Shown here in pieces: positions 52,854 to 61,470 of a stretch of 64,000 nucleotides of DNA. Made by a program: the position numbers and the translations under genes. Position 1 is the stretch's first letter. Each line of letters starts with the position of its first letter. The notes beneath the pieces are model-generated. The model saw nothing but the letters and a program-made list of their open reading frames with translations. It was not told the DNA's origin and ran no database searches. Location of the stretch: contig JAVJWR010000002.1 of assembly GCA_040221975.1 (NCBI GenBank), forward strand, positions 1 to 64,000, in the 5' to 3' direction. This DNA is from Haliea sp040221975 (GTDB lineage: Bacteria > Pseudomonadota > Gammaproteobacteria > Pseudomonadales > Halieaceae).

Positions 52854-53738
52854 ATGAGTGCAATGAGATTGAAGATCCCTGCATTGGCGTTGCTGCTGGT
52901 GTTGGCCTGGGCGGTCCAGGCCGACGAAGTACGCTGGCCGCAAACGGTCGAGTCGGCCGACGGCATACCGATTGCCTTTGAGGTGATTGGCAACGGCGGC
53001 GAGCCGGCCCTGGTATTCATTCACGGCTGGAGTTGTGACGGGCGCTACTGGCGCGAGCAGGTTGCGCACTTCGCAGGCAAGCACCAGGTGGTGGTTATCG
53101 ATCTGGCCGGTCACGGTCATTCCGGGCTTGGGCGAGAACGCTATAGCGTGGCTGCATTCGGCCAGGATGTGCGTGCTGTGGTCGACGCCGTGGGCGCCGA
53201 GCAGGTGATTCTGGTCGGGCACTCCATGGGCGGGCCGGTCGCAGTGGCGGCCACCCAGGCGATGCCCGAGCGGGTGATCGGGATTGTCGGGGTGGATACT
53301 TTTCAGGATATCGGCGGCACGATATCGCAGGAGGAATTCGACGCCCTGGTGGCGCCCATGCGGGCGGATTTCCGTCAGGGCGCAGCGGCTTTTGTGTCAC
53401 AGATGCTTGTTGAAGAAACTGATCGCGGCCTGCGTGAATGGATCGTCGCCGACATGTCGGCAGCGCCACCGGAAGTGGCCGTCAGCGCCATGGAAGAGAT
53501 GCTGACCGACACGCTCAGCGGCAGGTCCCGCTTGGCGTTTGACGGGCTGGATATACCTATTGTGGCGATAAATGCCGATTTGTGGCCAACCAATACCGAG
53601 GGCAACCGGCGCCACATCGGCTCCTTCGAGGCGGTGATCCTGGAAGGCACCGACCATTTCCTGCAGATGGGTGAACCGGAGTCCTTCAACCGTGAACTGG
53701 AGCGGGTGATTGCCAGCATGGTGAAGCAGCCACGCTGA
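52854..53738 (+). CDS. Alpha/beta hydrolase, secreted
   Basis: A 294-residue hydrolase with a signal peptide (LALLLVLAWAVQADE). It shows the oxyanion region FIHGWSCDGRYW, the elbow GHSMGGPVA with the nucleophilic Ser, Asp in the VAINADLWP region, and His in EGTDHFLQMG. Substrate unknown. It lies between the divergent rpsU and tsaD genes, which are direct neighbours in many gammaproteobacteria, so it looks like an insertion into that conserved junction. Its start ATG 52854 follows ACAGGAGTAAGTC. Confidence 0.91.
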   Translation: MSAMRLKIPALALLLVLAWAVQADEVRWPQTVESADGIPIAFEVIGNGGEPALVFIHGWSCDGRYWREQVAHFAGKHQVVVIDLAGHGHSGLGRERYSVAAFGQDVRAVVDAVGAEQVILVGHSMGGPVAVAATQAMPERVIGIVGVDTFQDIGGTISQEEFDALVAPMRADFRQGAAAFVSQMLVEETDRGLREWIVADMSAAPPEVAVSAMEEMLTDTLSGRSRLAFDGLDIPIVAINADLWPTNTEGNRRHIGSFEAVILEGTDHFLQMGEPESFNRELERVIASMVKQPR

Positions 53739-53751
53739 ACCGTACCGTCGC

Positions 53752-53833
53752 GGCGGTCGCGAACAGGGAGCTCGCTGAACCATAGCCGCGATGTTCCCCT
53801 GCCCATTGGCCTTCGGACCTCGCCGCGACCGCC
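53752..53833. repeat. Inverted repeat with 10-bp arms upstream of tsaD
   Basis: GGCGGTCGCG (53752-53761) and CGCGACCGCC (53824-53833) are exact complements 62 bases apart, in the gap between the hydrolase gene and tsaD. Smaller complementary pieces (GAACAGGG/CCCCTG) lie inside, so the RNA may fold as a long stem. Confidence 0.55.
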
Positions 53834-53876
53834 CGAAGCCGTTATCATGCGCCCCTCTGCGACAGTGAAGATAACG

Positions 53877-54920
<1,044 letters not shown>

Positions 54921-54922
54921 TC

Positions 54923-55282
54923 GTGGATATCGTCTTCATCCGCGAGCTGCGCGCCGATGCCATCATTGGTGTTTATGACTGGGAGCGCAGCGTACGCCAG
55001 ACCCTGGTGCTGGATCTGGAAATGGCCTGGGACAACCGGCCGGCGGCGGCAGGAGATGCCATTGGCCAGGCGCTGGACTATGCAGCGGTCTCCAGTCGGC
55101 TCATCGAGTATATAGAAGGCAGCAATTATCAGCTGCTGGAATCCCTGGCCGAGGACCTGGCGGCGCTGCTGCTGTCCGAATTCGGGGTGCCCTGGCTGCG
55201 CCTGCGCCTGTGCAAGCCCGGAGCGGTACAGGCGGCGCGGGATGTGGGTGTGTTGATCGAGCGCGGGGCCGGGTCGGCGTGA
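54923..55282 (+). CDS. folB: Dihydroneopterin aldolase FolB
   Basis: A 119-residue FolB starting with GTG 54923. Characteristic segments are RADAIIGVYDWERSVRQTL (containing the pterin-binding and catalytic Tyr region), DYAAVSSRLIEYIE, and YQLLESLAEDLAALL with the binding Glu, then LRLCKPGAVQAARDVGV with the catalytic Lys. It converts dihydroneopterin to hydroxymethyl-dihydropterin in folate synthesis. Its end overlaps folK by four bases. Confidence 0.96.
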   Translation: MDIVFIRELRADAIIGVYDWERSVRQTLVLDLEMAWDNRPAAAGDAIGQALDYAAVSSRLIEYIEGSNYQLLESLAEDLAALLLSEFGVPWLRLRLCKPGAVQAARDVGVLIERGAGSA

Positions 55283-55794
55283 CTACCGTGTACCTGGGCC
55301 TGGGCAGCAATATCGAGCGCGAACGCTACCTGCTGGCGGGGCTGGACGCCCTGCAACTGCTGCTCGGCGAGCTGGCGCTGTCGCCGGTTTACGACAGCCC
55401 CGCCATTGGCTTCGACGGCCAGCCATTCCTGAACATGGTGGTCGGTGCCCGCACCGAACTACCCCTGGCGGCGCTCGCAACACGCCTGCGGCACATCGAA
55501 ACCGAGCACGGCCGGCCCGCCAACGCCACCCGCTTCTCCGCCCGGCAGCTGGACATCGATATCCTCACCTACGGTGACCTGGTCGGTGAGTTCGGCGGGG
55601 TGACCTTGCCGCGGGGAGAGATCCTGGAGAATGCCTTCGTGCTGCGGCCGCTGGCAGAGCTGGCACCCCGCGCGCAGCACCCCGTGGACGGCCGCAGCTT
55701 TGCCGAACTCTGGGCGGCCTTTGACCAGCGCAGCCAGGTACTGGCGCGGGTGGACTTCAGCTGGCGGGGGCGCTGGATCTCCCGGGCGGTTTAG
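55279..55794 (+). CDS. folK: 2-amino-4-hydroxy-6-hydroxymethyldihydropteridine pyrophosphokinase FolK
   Basis: A 171-residue FolK using GTG 55279, which overlaps the folB stop as GTGA. It begins VTTVYLGLGSNIERERYL and carries the hallmark RFSARQLDIDILTYG, with Asp residues binding magnesium. It phosphorylates hydroxymethyl-dihydropterin using ATP, the step after FolB. The gene order tsaD-folB-folK is usual in this group. It converges with cca, with 27 bases between stops. Confidence 0.95.
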   Translation: MTTVYLGLGSNIERERYLLAGLDALQLLLGELALSPVYDSPAIGFDGQPFLNMVVGARTELPLAALATRLRHIETEHGRPANATRFSARQLDIDILTYGDLVGEFGGVTLPRGEILENAFVLRPLAELAPRAQHPVDGRSFAELWAAFDQRSQVLARVDFSWRGRWISRAV

Positions 55795-55821
55795 GACAGT
55801 ACGGCCAGGTCGCCGGGGCCT

Positions 55822-57057
55822 CTATACCTCATCTTTGTGCGCTGCGCGGAAAGCGTCCAGCAGCCGGGTCTGCTCCGCGGCAATCGCGTCGCCCAGGGCC
55901 TTGCCGCTTATCCCCCGGGCCACAAACGGTGCCGCAGTCACCGACTGCGCCAGGGTCAATGCCCGCTGCAGATACGCCGCCTGCGGGTAGTCTCGCTCCT
56001 CCATCCCCCTGCGGCCCCGGGCGTCGGCTTCACAGGCCAGCAGAAAAGCCCGGAACCGCTCCGGCTGGCGCAGGGCCCCGGTGGCGCGAAACAGCTTCAG
56101 CAGGGTCTTGCCCCGCAGCTCCTTGGCGCGGTGTACCAGCAGGTGGAACTCGCAGACCTGCAGCGCCAGGTCCCGATGCTGGTTGGGTGCGCGCAAGCGC
56201 TCACATACCCGGCGCACCAGGGCGAGTCCGCGTTGTTCATGGGCGATATGCCGTGGCCACTCCGTTTCCGGGGTCAGGCCCTTGCCCAGATCGTGCAACA
56301 GGGCGGCGAAGCGGACGTCCGTTGCCGGACTCAGGCGGGCTGCCTGCTGCAGTACCAGCAGGGTATGCAGGCCGCTGTCGATCTCCGGGTGATGCTCCGG
56401 GCTTTGCGGCACGCCGAACAGGGCCTCCAGTTCCGGCAGCAACGCCCGCAGGGCACCGCAGTCGCGCAGCACGCCAATGAACACCTCCGGATTGCGCTCA
56501 CCGAGGGCGCGCTCCAGTTCCACCCAGATCCTTTCCGGGGGCAGGTGCCCCAGCTCGTCCTGGGCGACGATCTCCGCCATCAGGGCGATGGTCTCCGCGG
56601 CCACGGTGAAGCCCAGGTGGGCGTAGCGTGCGGCGAAACGGGCCGTGCGCAGTACCCGCAGCGGGTCCTCCACAAAGGCCGCAGATACGTGCCGCAGCAC
56701 TCTCTGGGCGAGGTCCCGCTGGCCACCGTAGGGGTCGATGATGGCGCCGTCCGCATCCCGGGCCATGGCATTGACCGTCAGGTCCCGCCGCCGCAGGTCT
56801 TCCTCCAGCGTAACGGCGGGATCACAGTGCACCGCAAAGCCGGTGTAGCCGTGGCCCTGCTTGCGCTCGGTGCGGGCGAGGGCGTACTCGTCTTTGGTTT
56901 GCGGATGCAGGAATACGGGGAAGTCCTTGCCCACCTGCGTGTAGCCCTGCTCCAGCATCTCTGCAGGCGTGGCACCGACCACCACCCAGTCTCTTTCCGA
57001 GACCGGGTACTCGAGCAGGGCATCGCGGACCGCGCCGCCAACCAGGTAGGTTTTCAT
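55822..57057 (-). CDS. cca: CCA tRNA nucleotidyltransferase with HD domain
   Basis: A 411-residue multifunctional CCA enzyme. MKTYLVGGAVRDALLEYPVS opens the class II nucleotidyltransferase head; EEDLRRRDLTVNAMA and EDPLRVLRTARFAARYAHLG are the neck motifs. An HD phosphohydrolase domain (FAALLHDLGKG near residue 220) provides the 2',3'-cyclic phosphodiesterase found in E. coli-type enzymes. The start is ATG 57057; the open frame continues upstream to 57789 antisense to mazEF, which is not coding. Confidence 0.96.
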   Translation of the reverse strand: MKTYLVGGAVRDALLEYPVSERDWVVVGATPAEMLEQGYTQVGKDFPVFLHPQTKDEYALARTERKQGHGYTGFAVHCDPAVTLEEDLRRRDLTVNAMARDADGAIIDPYGGQRDLAQRVLRHVSAAFVEDPLRVLRTARFAARYAHLGFTVAAETIALMAEIVAQDELGHLPPERIWVELERALGERNPEVFIGVLRDCGALRALLPELEALFGVPQSPEHHPEIDSGLHTLLVLQQAARLSPATDVRFAALLHDLGKGLTPETEWPRHIAHEQRGLALVRRVCERLRAPNQHRDLALQVCEFHLLVHRAKELRGKTLLKLFRATGALRQPERFRAFLLACEADARGRRGMEERDYPQAAYLQRALTLAQSVTAAPFVARGISGKALGDAIAAEQTRLLDAFRAAHKDEV

Positions 57058-57170
57058 CGGCTGTATTGTACCGCCTCGGCGTGAATTATGAGCGGATATG
57101 ATGAGGTCGAGGGTGGTGACAGTGGGTACGCTGCCCACGAATTGATCATTGAGTGAAGCTGCTATGTGTG

Positions 57171-57193
57171 ATGTAATAACAAAGTTATTACAT
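57171..57193. promoter_or_regulatory. mazEF operator, perfect inverted repeat
   Basis: ATGTAATAAC-AAA-GTTATTACAT has exact 10-base arms. It ends 15 bases before the mazE start and just before its GGAG site. AbrB-type antitoxins such as MazE repress their own promoters, so this is the likely autoregulatory site. Confidence 0.8.
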
Positions 57194-57208
57194 GCGGAGA
57201 TTGTCCCC

Positions 57209-57445
57209 ATGCGCTCGACCATTCGCAAGATAGGCAATTCTCGCGGTGTACTGATTCCCGCGGCGCTGCTGGCCGAATGTGGTATCTCGAAACACATCAA
57301 CATGCGGGTTGAAGGCAAGTGTATTGTCATTGAGCCCCTCAGGGAGGTTCGTGAGGGCTGGTTTCCGGCTGCCGAGGCAGACGACGATACAGACTTCTGG
57401 GCCGAGTTCCCCACCGACGCAGACTGTGAGGACTGGGCGTGGTGA
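57209..57445 (+). CDS. mazE: MazE-family antitoxin (AbrB/SpoVT fold)
   Basis: A 78-residue antitoxin. The swapped-hairpin DNA-binding domain reads MRSTIRKIGNSRGVLIPAAL and VEGKCIVIEPLR; the acidic C-terminal tail (ADDDTDFWAEFPTDADCEDW) would wrap around and block the toxin. ATG 57209 is preferred: GGAG lies at 57195-57199, and earlier starts (57149, 57164) would place the operator inside the gene. The stop overlaps the toxin start. Located between the cca and apaH genes, both on the other strand. Confidence 0.92.
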   Translation: MRSTIRKIGNSRGVLIPAALLAECGISKHINMRVEGKCIVIEPLREVREGWFPAAEADDDTDFWAEFPTDADCEDWAW

Positions 57446-57765
57446 GCCGGCAGGTCGCTATCAGCCGCAGCGAAGTCTACTGGGTGAATCTCGATCCCAC
57501 GGTGGGCACGGAGATTCGCAAGGTTCGCCCTGCACTGGTAGTGTCGCCGGATGACATGAACGCCGCCCTGCCCAGAGTGATCATTGCACCCATCACCAGC
57601 AAGGGCCAGGCTCTGGGCTGTCGTCCCGAGGTCATGCTGGAGGGTCGAGCTGCGAGAATCCTGCTGGATCAGTTGCGCAGTGTGGACAAGTCGCGTCTGG
57701 TCAGCAGGCTGGGGGTAATCAAGCCTGAACTGTGGCACGACGTATTGCTGGAGATGTTTGCCTGA
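57442..57765 (+). CDS. mazF: MazF-family endoribonuclease toxin
   Basis: A 107-residue PemK/MazF toxin. Conserved stretches are VYWVNLDPTVGTEIRKVRPALVV (the Arg of KVRPALVV is catalytic in relatives), IIAPITS with the catalytic Thr/Ser position, and RILLDQLRSVDKSRLV. GTG 57442 overlaps the antitoxin stop as GTGA; the preceding codon is also GTG (57439), an equally possible start. It would cut mRNA at short specific sites when free of MazE. It ends four bases from the convergent apaH stop. Confidence 0.93.
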   Translation: MSRQVAISRSEVYWVNLDPTVGTEIRKVRPALVVSPDDMNAALPRVIIAPITSKGQALGCRPEVMLEGRAARILLDQLRSVDKSRLVSRLGVIKPELWHDVLLEMFA

Positions 57766-57769
57766 GCCT

Positions 57770-58606
57770 TCATGCTTTCCTGCCCCCACTCTTGCAGCGG
57801 CAGGAGGTCAGTTCACCGGAATCCAGGTTGTACAGGGTCATGGCGCCGCCCCAGACACAGCCGGTGTCCAGGCCGATGGTATTGGGACTGTCCGTGTGCC
57901 CTTCAATCGAGGCCCAGTGGCCGAAGATAATCTTCTCGTTGGCGGTCTTGCGCTCCTTGTGGCTGAACCAGGGCGATACCTTCTTGCTGTCACCCTCCGG
58001 CCGGGGATTGGGACTGGGCCCCTTGCTGACCAGGTCCAGCACGCCCTTTTTGGTGCAGTAGCGCATCCGCGTCAGGTAGTTGGTGATGACCCGCAGCCGG
58101 ATCATGCCGGTGAGGTCATCGGACCAGACCGCGGGCTCGTTGCCGTACATGGTGCGCAGGAATTCCACACAGTCCGGACTCTGCAGGACCTCTTCCACCT
58201 CCCAGGCATGGCGCATGGCGTCCTCCACACTCCACTGCGGCGGGATGCCGGCATGCACCATGGTATAGCCGTGCTCATAGTGCAGCAGCGGGCGGTGGGC
58301 CAGCCAGTTCAGCAGCGTGTCGCGGTCGGGTGCGGCGAGGATCTTGCCCAGGGTGTCAGAGGGTGCAGGCGTCCTGACGCCGGCGGCGACGGCCAGCAGG
58401 TGCAGGTCGTGATTGCCCAGCACCATCACCAGATTGTCCCGCATATCGTACAGAAAGCGCAGGGTTTTCAGGCACTTGGGGCCGCGGTTGACGATGTCGC
58501 CGACGGACCAGAGGACGTCCCGGTCGGGATTGAACCCGACCCGCTTCAGCAGGCACTGCAGGGGCTGCAGACAGCCCTGAATATCCCCCACGGCATAGGT
58601 CGCCAC
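57770..58606 (-). CDS. apaH: Symmetrical bis(5'-nucleosyl)-tetraphosphatase ApaH
   Basis: A 278-residue ApaH starting at GTG 58606. Metallophosphatase motifs: YAVGDIQGCLQPL, VGDIVNRGPKC, VLGNHDLHLLAV, VHAGIPPQWS and IFGHWASIEG. The family splits Ap4A to two ADP and can remove Np4 caps from RNA. A charged insertion (about 200-225, KGPSPNPRPEGDSKK) is in a region that varies among species. It follows apaG by eight bases; order rsmA-apaG-apaH as in E. coli. Confidence 0.96.
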   Translation of the reverse strand: MATYAVGDIQGCLQPLQCLLKRVGFNPDRDVLWSVGDIVNRGPKCLKTLRFLYDMRDNLVMVLGNHDLHLLAVAAGVRTPAPSDTLGKILAAPDRDTLLNWLAHRPLLHYEHGYTMVHAGIPPQWSVEDAMRHAWEVEEVLQSPDCVEFLRTMYGNEPAVWSDDLTGMIRLRVITNYLTRMRYCTKKGVLDLVSKGPSPNPRPEGDSKKVSPWFSHKERKTANEKIIFGHWASIEGHTDSPNTIGLDTGCVWGGAMTLYNLDSGELTSCRCKSGGRKA

Positions 58607-58614
58607 CCGCGGCC

Positions 58615-59013
58615 TCAGTTCAGCGCCGTTGGGGTGTGCAGGGTAAAGGCGCGGATCGGCACCTCGAAGGCGGGCAGCGCGCCGGGGTCGGTATCTTCGT
58701 CCTCCAGCACGATCATGGTATAGCTGCCCTGCATGAAGCCCACCGGTGTCGGCAGCGTTGCACCGCTGGTGTAGCGGAAGAAGCTGCCCGGCTGAATGAC
58801 CGGCTGCTCACCCACGACACCCTCGCCGCGCACCTCCTGCACCTCGCCATCGGCGTCGGTGATGATCCAGTGCCGGGACAGCAACTGCACCGGAACGCCG
58901 CCCTCGTTGCTGATGGTGATGGTGTAGGCAAACGCGTATTGCTTGTCCGCCGGGCGCGAGTGGCGGGCGAGATAGGTGGCAAGGACGTCGACGCTGACTG
59001 TTTGGGTATCCAT
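58615..59013 (-). CDS. apaG: ApaG (Co2+/Mg2+ efflux-associated) protein
   Basis: A 132-residue ApaG with a fibronectin-III-like fold: QYAFAYTITISNEGGVPVQLLSRHWII split as YAFAYTITISNEG and VQLLSRHWIITDADG, then GVVGEQPVIQPGSFFRYTSG and MQGSYTMI. Its deletion affects cobalt resistance in Salmonella, but the biochemical role is open. Located between rsmA and apaH, five bases after the rsmA stop and eight before the apaH start. Confidence 0.96.
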   Translation of the reverse strand: MDTQTVSVDVLATYLARHSRPADKQYAFAYTITISNEGGVPVQLLSRHWIITDADGEVQEVRGEGVVGEQPVIQPGSFFRYTSGATLPTPVGFMQGSYTMIVLEDEDTDPGALPAFEVPIRAFTLHTPTALN

Positions 59014-59018
59014 GTGTC

Positions 59019-59810
59019 TCAGTTGTTGCCCAGATGATTGGCCATGTGGATAAAGTCTTCAAGCTGCAGGGTCTCGGCCCGGCAACCGGGGTCTATACCC
59101 AAGTCCGCCAGTGCGGCCTCGTCAAGTATACCCTTCAAATTGTTGCGCAGGGTTTTCCGGCGCTGGCCGAAGGCGGCCTGGACCAGCTTCCGCAGACCGT
59201 GCACATCGCACTCGGGCCAGGGTGACTGCTGGTAGGGGGTCAGACGGACAATCGCCGACTGCACCCTGGGCGGCGGAAAAAACGCCTCTGGCGGCACATC
59301 GAAGAGATGCTCCACTGCGCAATGGTACTGCGCCATGATCCCCAGCCGTCCCCAGTGCTTGCTGCCGGGGCTGGCCGCGAGCCGGTTAACCACTTCCAGT
59401 TGCAGCATGAAATGCATGTCCTGGACCATCGGCGCGAAGTCCAGGAGCCGGAATAGCAGTGGCGTCGAGATATTGTAGGGCAGGTTGCCGACCACCCGCA
59501 GGGGCACGCCGTCCCGTGCCAGGGCGGCGAAGTCGAAAGTGAGCGCATCCGCACTGTGCAGCTTGAAGCCGGGATAAATGCTGAAGGCGGCGAGCAGGCC
59601 GGTGACCAGGTCCCGGTCCAGTTCCACCACGTCCAGGCGAATCTCCCGGCTGATCAGGGCCGCCGTCAGCGCTCCCTGTCCGGGCCCGATTTCCACCAGG
59701 TGCTCCCCGGGCTGGGGGTGGATGGCGTTGGCGATACCGGCGATCACTCCCGGGTCCTGTAGGAAGTTCTGGCCAAAGCGCTTGCGCGGGGTGTGGGATT
59801 TCAGCGTCAT
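59019..59810 (-). CDS. rsmA: 16S rRNA dimethyladenosine transferase RsmA (KsgA)
   Basis: A 263-residue KsgA. KRFGQNFLQDPGVI opens the protein, EIGPGQGALTAAL is the SAM site and NLPYNISTPLLF the catalytic motif; PPPRVQSAIVRL and FGQRRKTLRNNLK mark the C-terminal domain. It dimethylates two adjacent adenosines near the 3' end of 16S rRNA. The first gene of the rsmA-apaG-apaH operon; the usual upstream pdxA/surA/lptD genes are not next to it here. Confidence 0.97.
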   Translation of the reverse strand: MTLKSHTPRKRFGQNFLQDPGVIAGIANAIHPQPGEHLVEIGPGQGALTAALISREIRLDVVELDRDLVTGLLAAFSIYPGFKLHSADALTFDFAALARDGVPLRVVGNLPYNISTPLLFRLLDFAPMVQDMHFMLQLEVVNRLAASPGSKHWGRLGIMAQYHCAVEHLFDVPPEAFFPPPRVQSAIVRLTPYQQSPWPECDVHGLRKLVQAAFGQRRKTLRNNLKGILDEAALADLGIDPGCRAETLQLEDFIHMANHLGNN

Positions 59811-59920
59811 GCGCGGCAGTGTACTTTGCCCCGCGCCCGGGCGCAGCTGTTGTGGCTGAAAATTCCCGGCACTGGTAAACTCGCCCGCTGGTTTCTTGGG
59901 CAGCAGTCCTGCACGGGTAT

Positions 59921-60697
59921 ATGAATCTCACCCAGTATTTTTCCCTGGTCGACACCATGGCGCGCATGTCGCTGAAGGCGGATGCCTCGCGCTACTTCTT
60001 TGGCTATATATGGTGGGTGCTGGAGCCGCTGCTGTATGTGGCTGTGTTCTATGTGGTGTTCGAGCTTATCCTGCAGAACAGGAAGGAAGATTTCCTGGTC
60101 TTTCTGATGGTGGGCAAACTGACCTTCATCTGGTTCTCCAAGTCGGTCAACCAGGCATCGCGCAGCATCATCAACAGCCGTGGCCTGGTCAGCAAGGCCA
60201 ACATCAGCAAGAGCCTGTTTCCGATAGCCACGGTCCAGGAGGGCCTGTACAAGCAACTGAGCGTATTCCTGCTGTTGTTTGCGGTACTGTTGTTCAGTGG
60301 TTACGGCATCAGTGAGGCGTGGCTGTGGCTGTTCCCCCTGATTCTGGTGAACTATATCGTGATCGTGGCCGCCTGCCTCGTCTGCGCCTTCCTGGTATGC
60401 CTGGTGTTCGACTTCGTCGTCATGGTGTCGCTGGGCACCATCTTCCTGCTGTTCGTGTCCGGGATCTTCTGGGACCCGCGCGGTCTGCCGGACCCGGCGG
60501 CCACGGATCTCATTCTCCTGCTGAACCCGCTGGCGTTCGTGATTGATGCCTACCGGCAGATTCTCATGGCGGGGGTGGCGCCGGATGGTTGGCACCTGCT
60601 TGGCATCGGCGCGGGCTTCGGGCTGCTGGCCCTGGGCATGGTGCTGCTCCTGCAGCGCACCAGCCGCTTCCTCGCGCTCAAGGTGCTGACCTCATGA
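59921..60697 (+). CDS. ABC-2 type export permease for surface polysaccharide (Wzm-like)
   Basis: A 258-residue permease with six membrane segments; the family's N-terminal amphipathic part is SLKADASRYFFGYIWWVLEPLLY, then KANISKSLFPIATV and LLNPLAFVIDAYRQILM before the last helix. It resembles KpsM/Wzm exporters of capsule, O-antigen or teichoic-acid-type chains. The start ATG 59921 overlaps no gene. The ATPase gene follows with a four-base ATGA overlap. Confidence 0.92.
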   Translation: MNLTQYFSLVDTMARMSLKADASRYFFGYIWWVLEPLLYVAVFYVVFELILQNRKEDFLVFLMVGKLTFIWFSKSVNQASRSIINSRGLVSKANISKSLFPIATVQEGLYKQLSVFLLLFAVLLFSGYGISEAWLWLFPLILVNYIVIVAACLVCAFLVCLVFDFVVMVSLGTIFLLFVSGIFWDPRGLPDPAATDLILLLNPLAFVIDAYRQILMAGVAPDGWHLLGIGAGFGLLALGMVLLLQRTSRFLALKVLTS

Positions 60698-61470
60698 CTG
60701 CCGATGACATCCAGGCCGTAGCACCCCCGGCGGACGACGGCAGGCGGGTAATGCTGGAGCTGCGCAACGTCAGCCACAGCTTCCACGCGCGCAAGGAAAG
60801 TTTTGAGCACGGCGTGCACAGGGTGCTGGACGGCGTTTCGCTCAAGTTGCTGGAAGGCGAGACCCTCGGCATCGTCGGCCGCAACGGCGCCGGCAAGACC
60901 ACCATGCTGCGCCTTATGGCCGGCATATTCGCCCCCACCTCGGGCAAGATCCTGCGCCAGCCCGGCGCCAGTGTGTCCCTCCTGAGCCTGGGTCTGGGCT
61001 TCCAGCCCCAGCTCTCGGGCAGGGACAACGCGCTGCTCTCGGCCATGCTTCAGGGCTTCAGCAAGCGCGAGGCCGAGTCCCGCCTAGAGGAGATCAGGGA
61101 GTTCTCCGAGCTGGGGCAATCCTTTGACGAGCCGGTGAAAACCTACTCCTCGGGCATGAATGCCCGGCTCGGCTTTACTACCGCCCTGTTGACCAAGGTC
61201 GATATCCTGCTGATCGATGAAGTACTGAGCGTGGGTGACGCCGAATTCCGGCAGAAGGCCGAGGAGGCCATGCGCGGCCGCCTCTCCGGTGGCCGCACCG
61301 CAGTGTTCGTGTCCCATGCGGAAGGCCAGGTGAAGAAACTGTGCAGCCGGGTGGTGTGGATAGAGGACGGCCTGGTCAGGGCCGAGGGTGACCCGGAGAC
61401 GGTGTTGCGGGCGTATCGGCCGCCGCCGGTGGCGCCTGCTCCCGGCGGCGGTTCTCCACCGCGCCCATAA
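60694..61470 (+). CDS. ABC transporter ATPase for polysaccharide export (Wzt/KpsT-like)
   Basis: A 258-residue ATPase: Walker A GRNGAGKTT, signature YSSGMNARLGF, Walker B ILLIDEVLSVGD, switch FVSHAEGQVKK. Only the nucleotide-binding domain is present; the carbohydrate-binding C-terminal domain of O9a-type Wzt is absent, which points to the KpsT/TagH style. The last 20 residues are Pro/Gly-rich (RPPPVAPAPGGGSPPRP) and are encoded opposite the C-terminal end of the chain-length gene. Works with the permease just upstream. Confidence 0.93.
   Translation: MTADDIQAVAPPADDGRRVMLELRNVSHSFHARKESFEHGVHRVLDGVSLKLLEGETLGIVGRNGAGKTTMLRLMAGIFAPTSGKILRQPGASVSLLSLGLGFQPQLSGRDNALLSAMLQGFSKREAESRLEEIREFSELGQSFDEPVKTYSSGMNARLGFTTALLTKVDILLIDEVLSVGDAEFRQKAEEAMRGRLSGGRTAVFVSHAEGQVKKLCSRVVWIEDGLVRAEGDPETVLRAYRPPPVAPAPGGGSPPRP

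Noticed and set aside
57058..57789. Extension of the cca frame to 655 residues
   Set aside because: The added 244 residues run antisense to mazEF and lack similarity to CCA enzymes; the normal start is ATG 57057.
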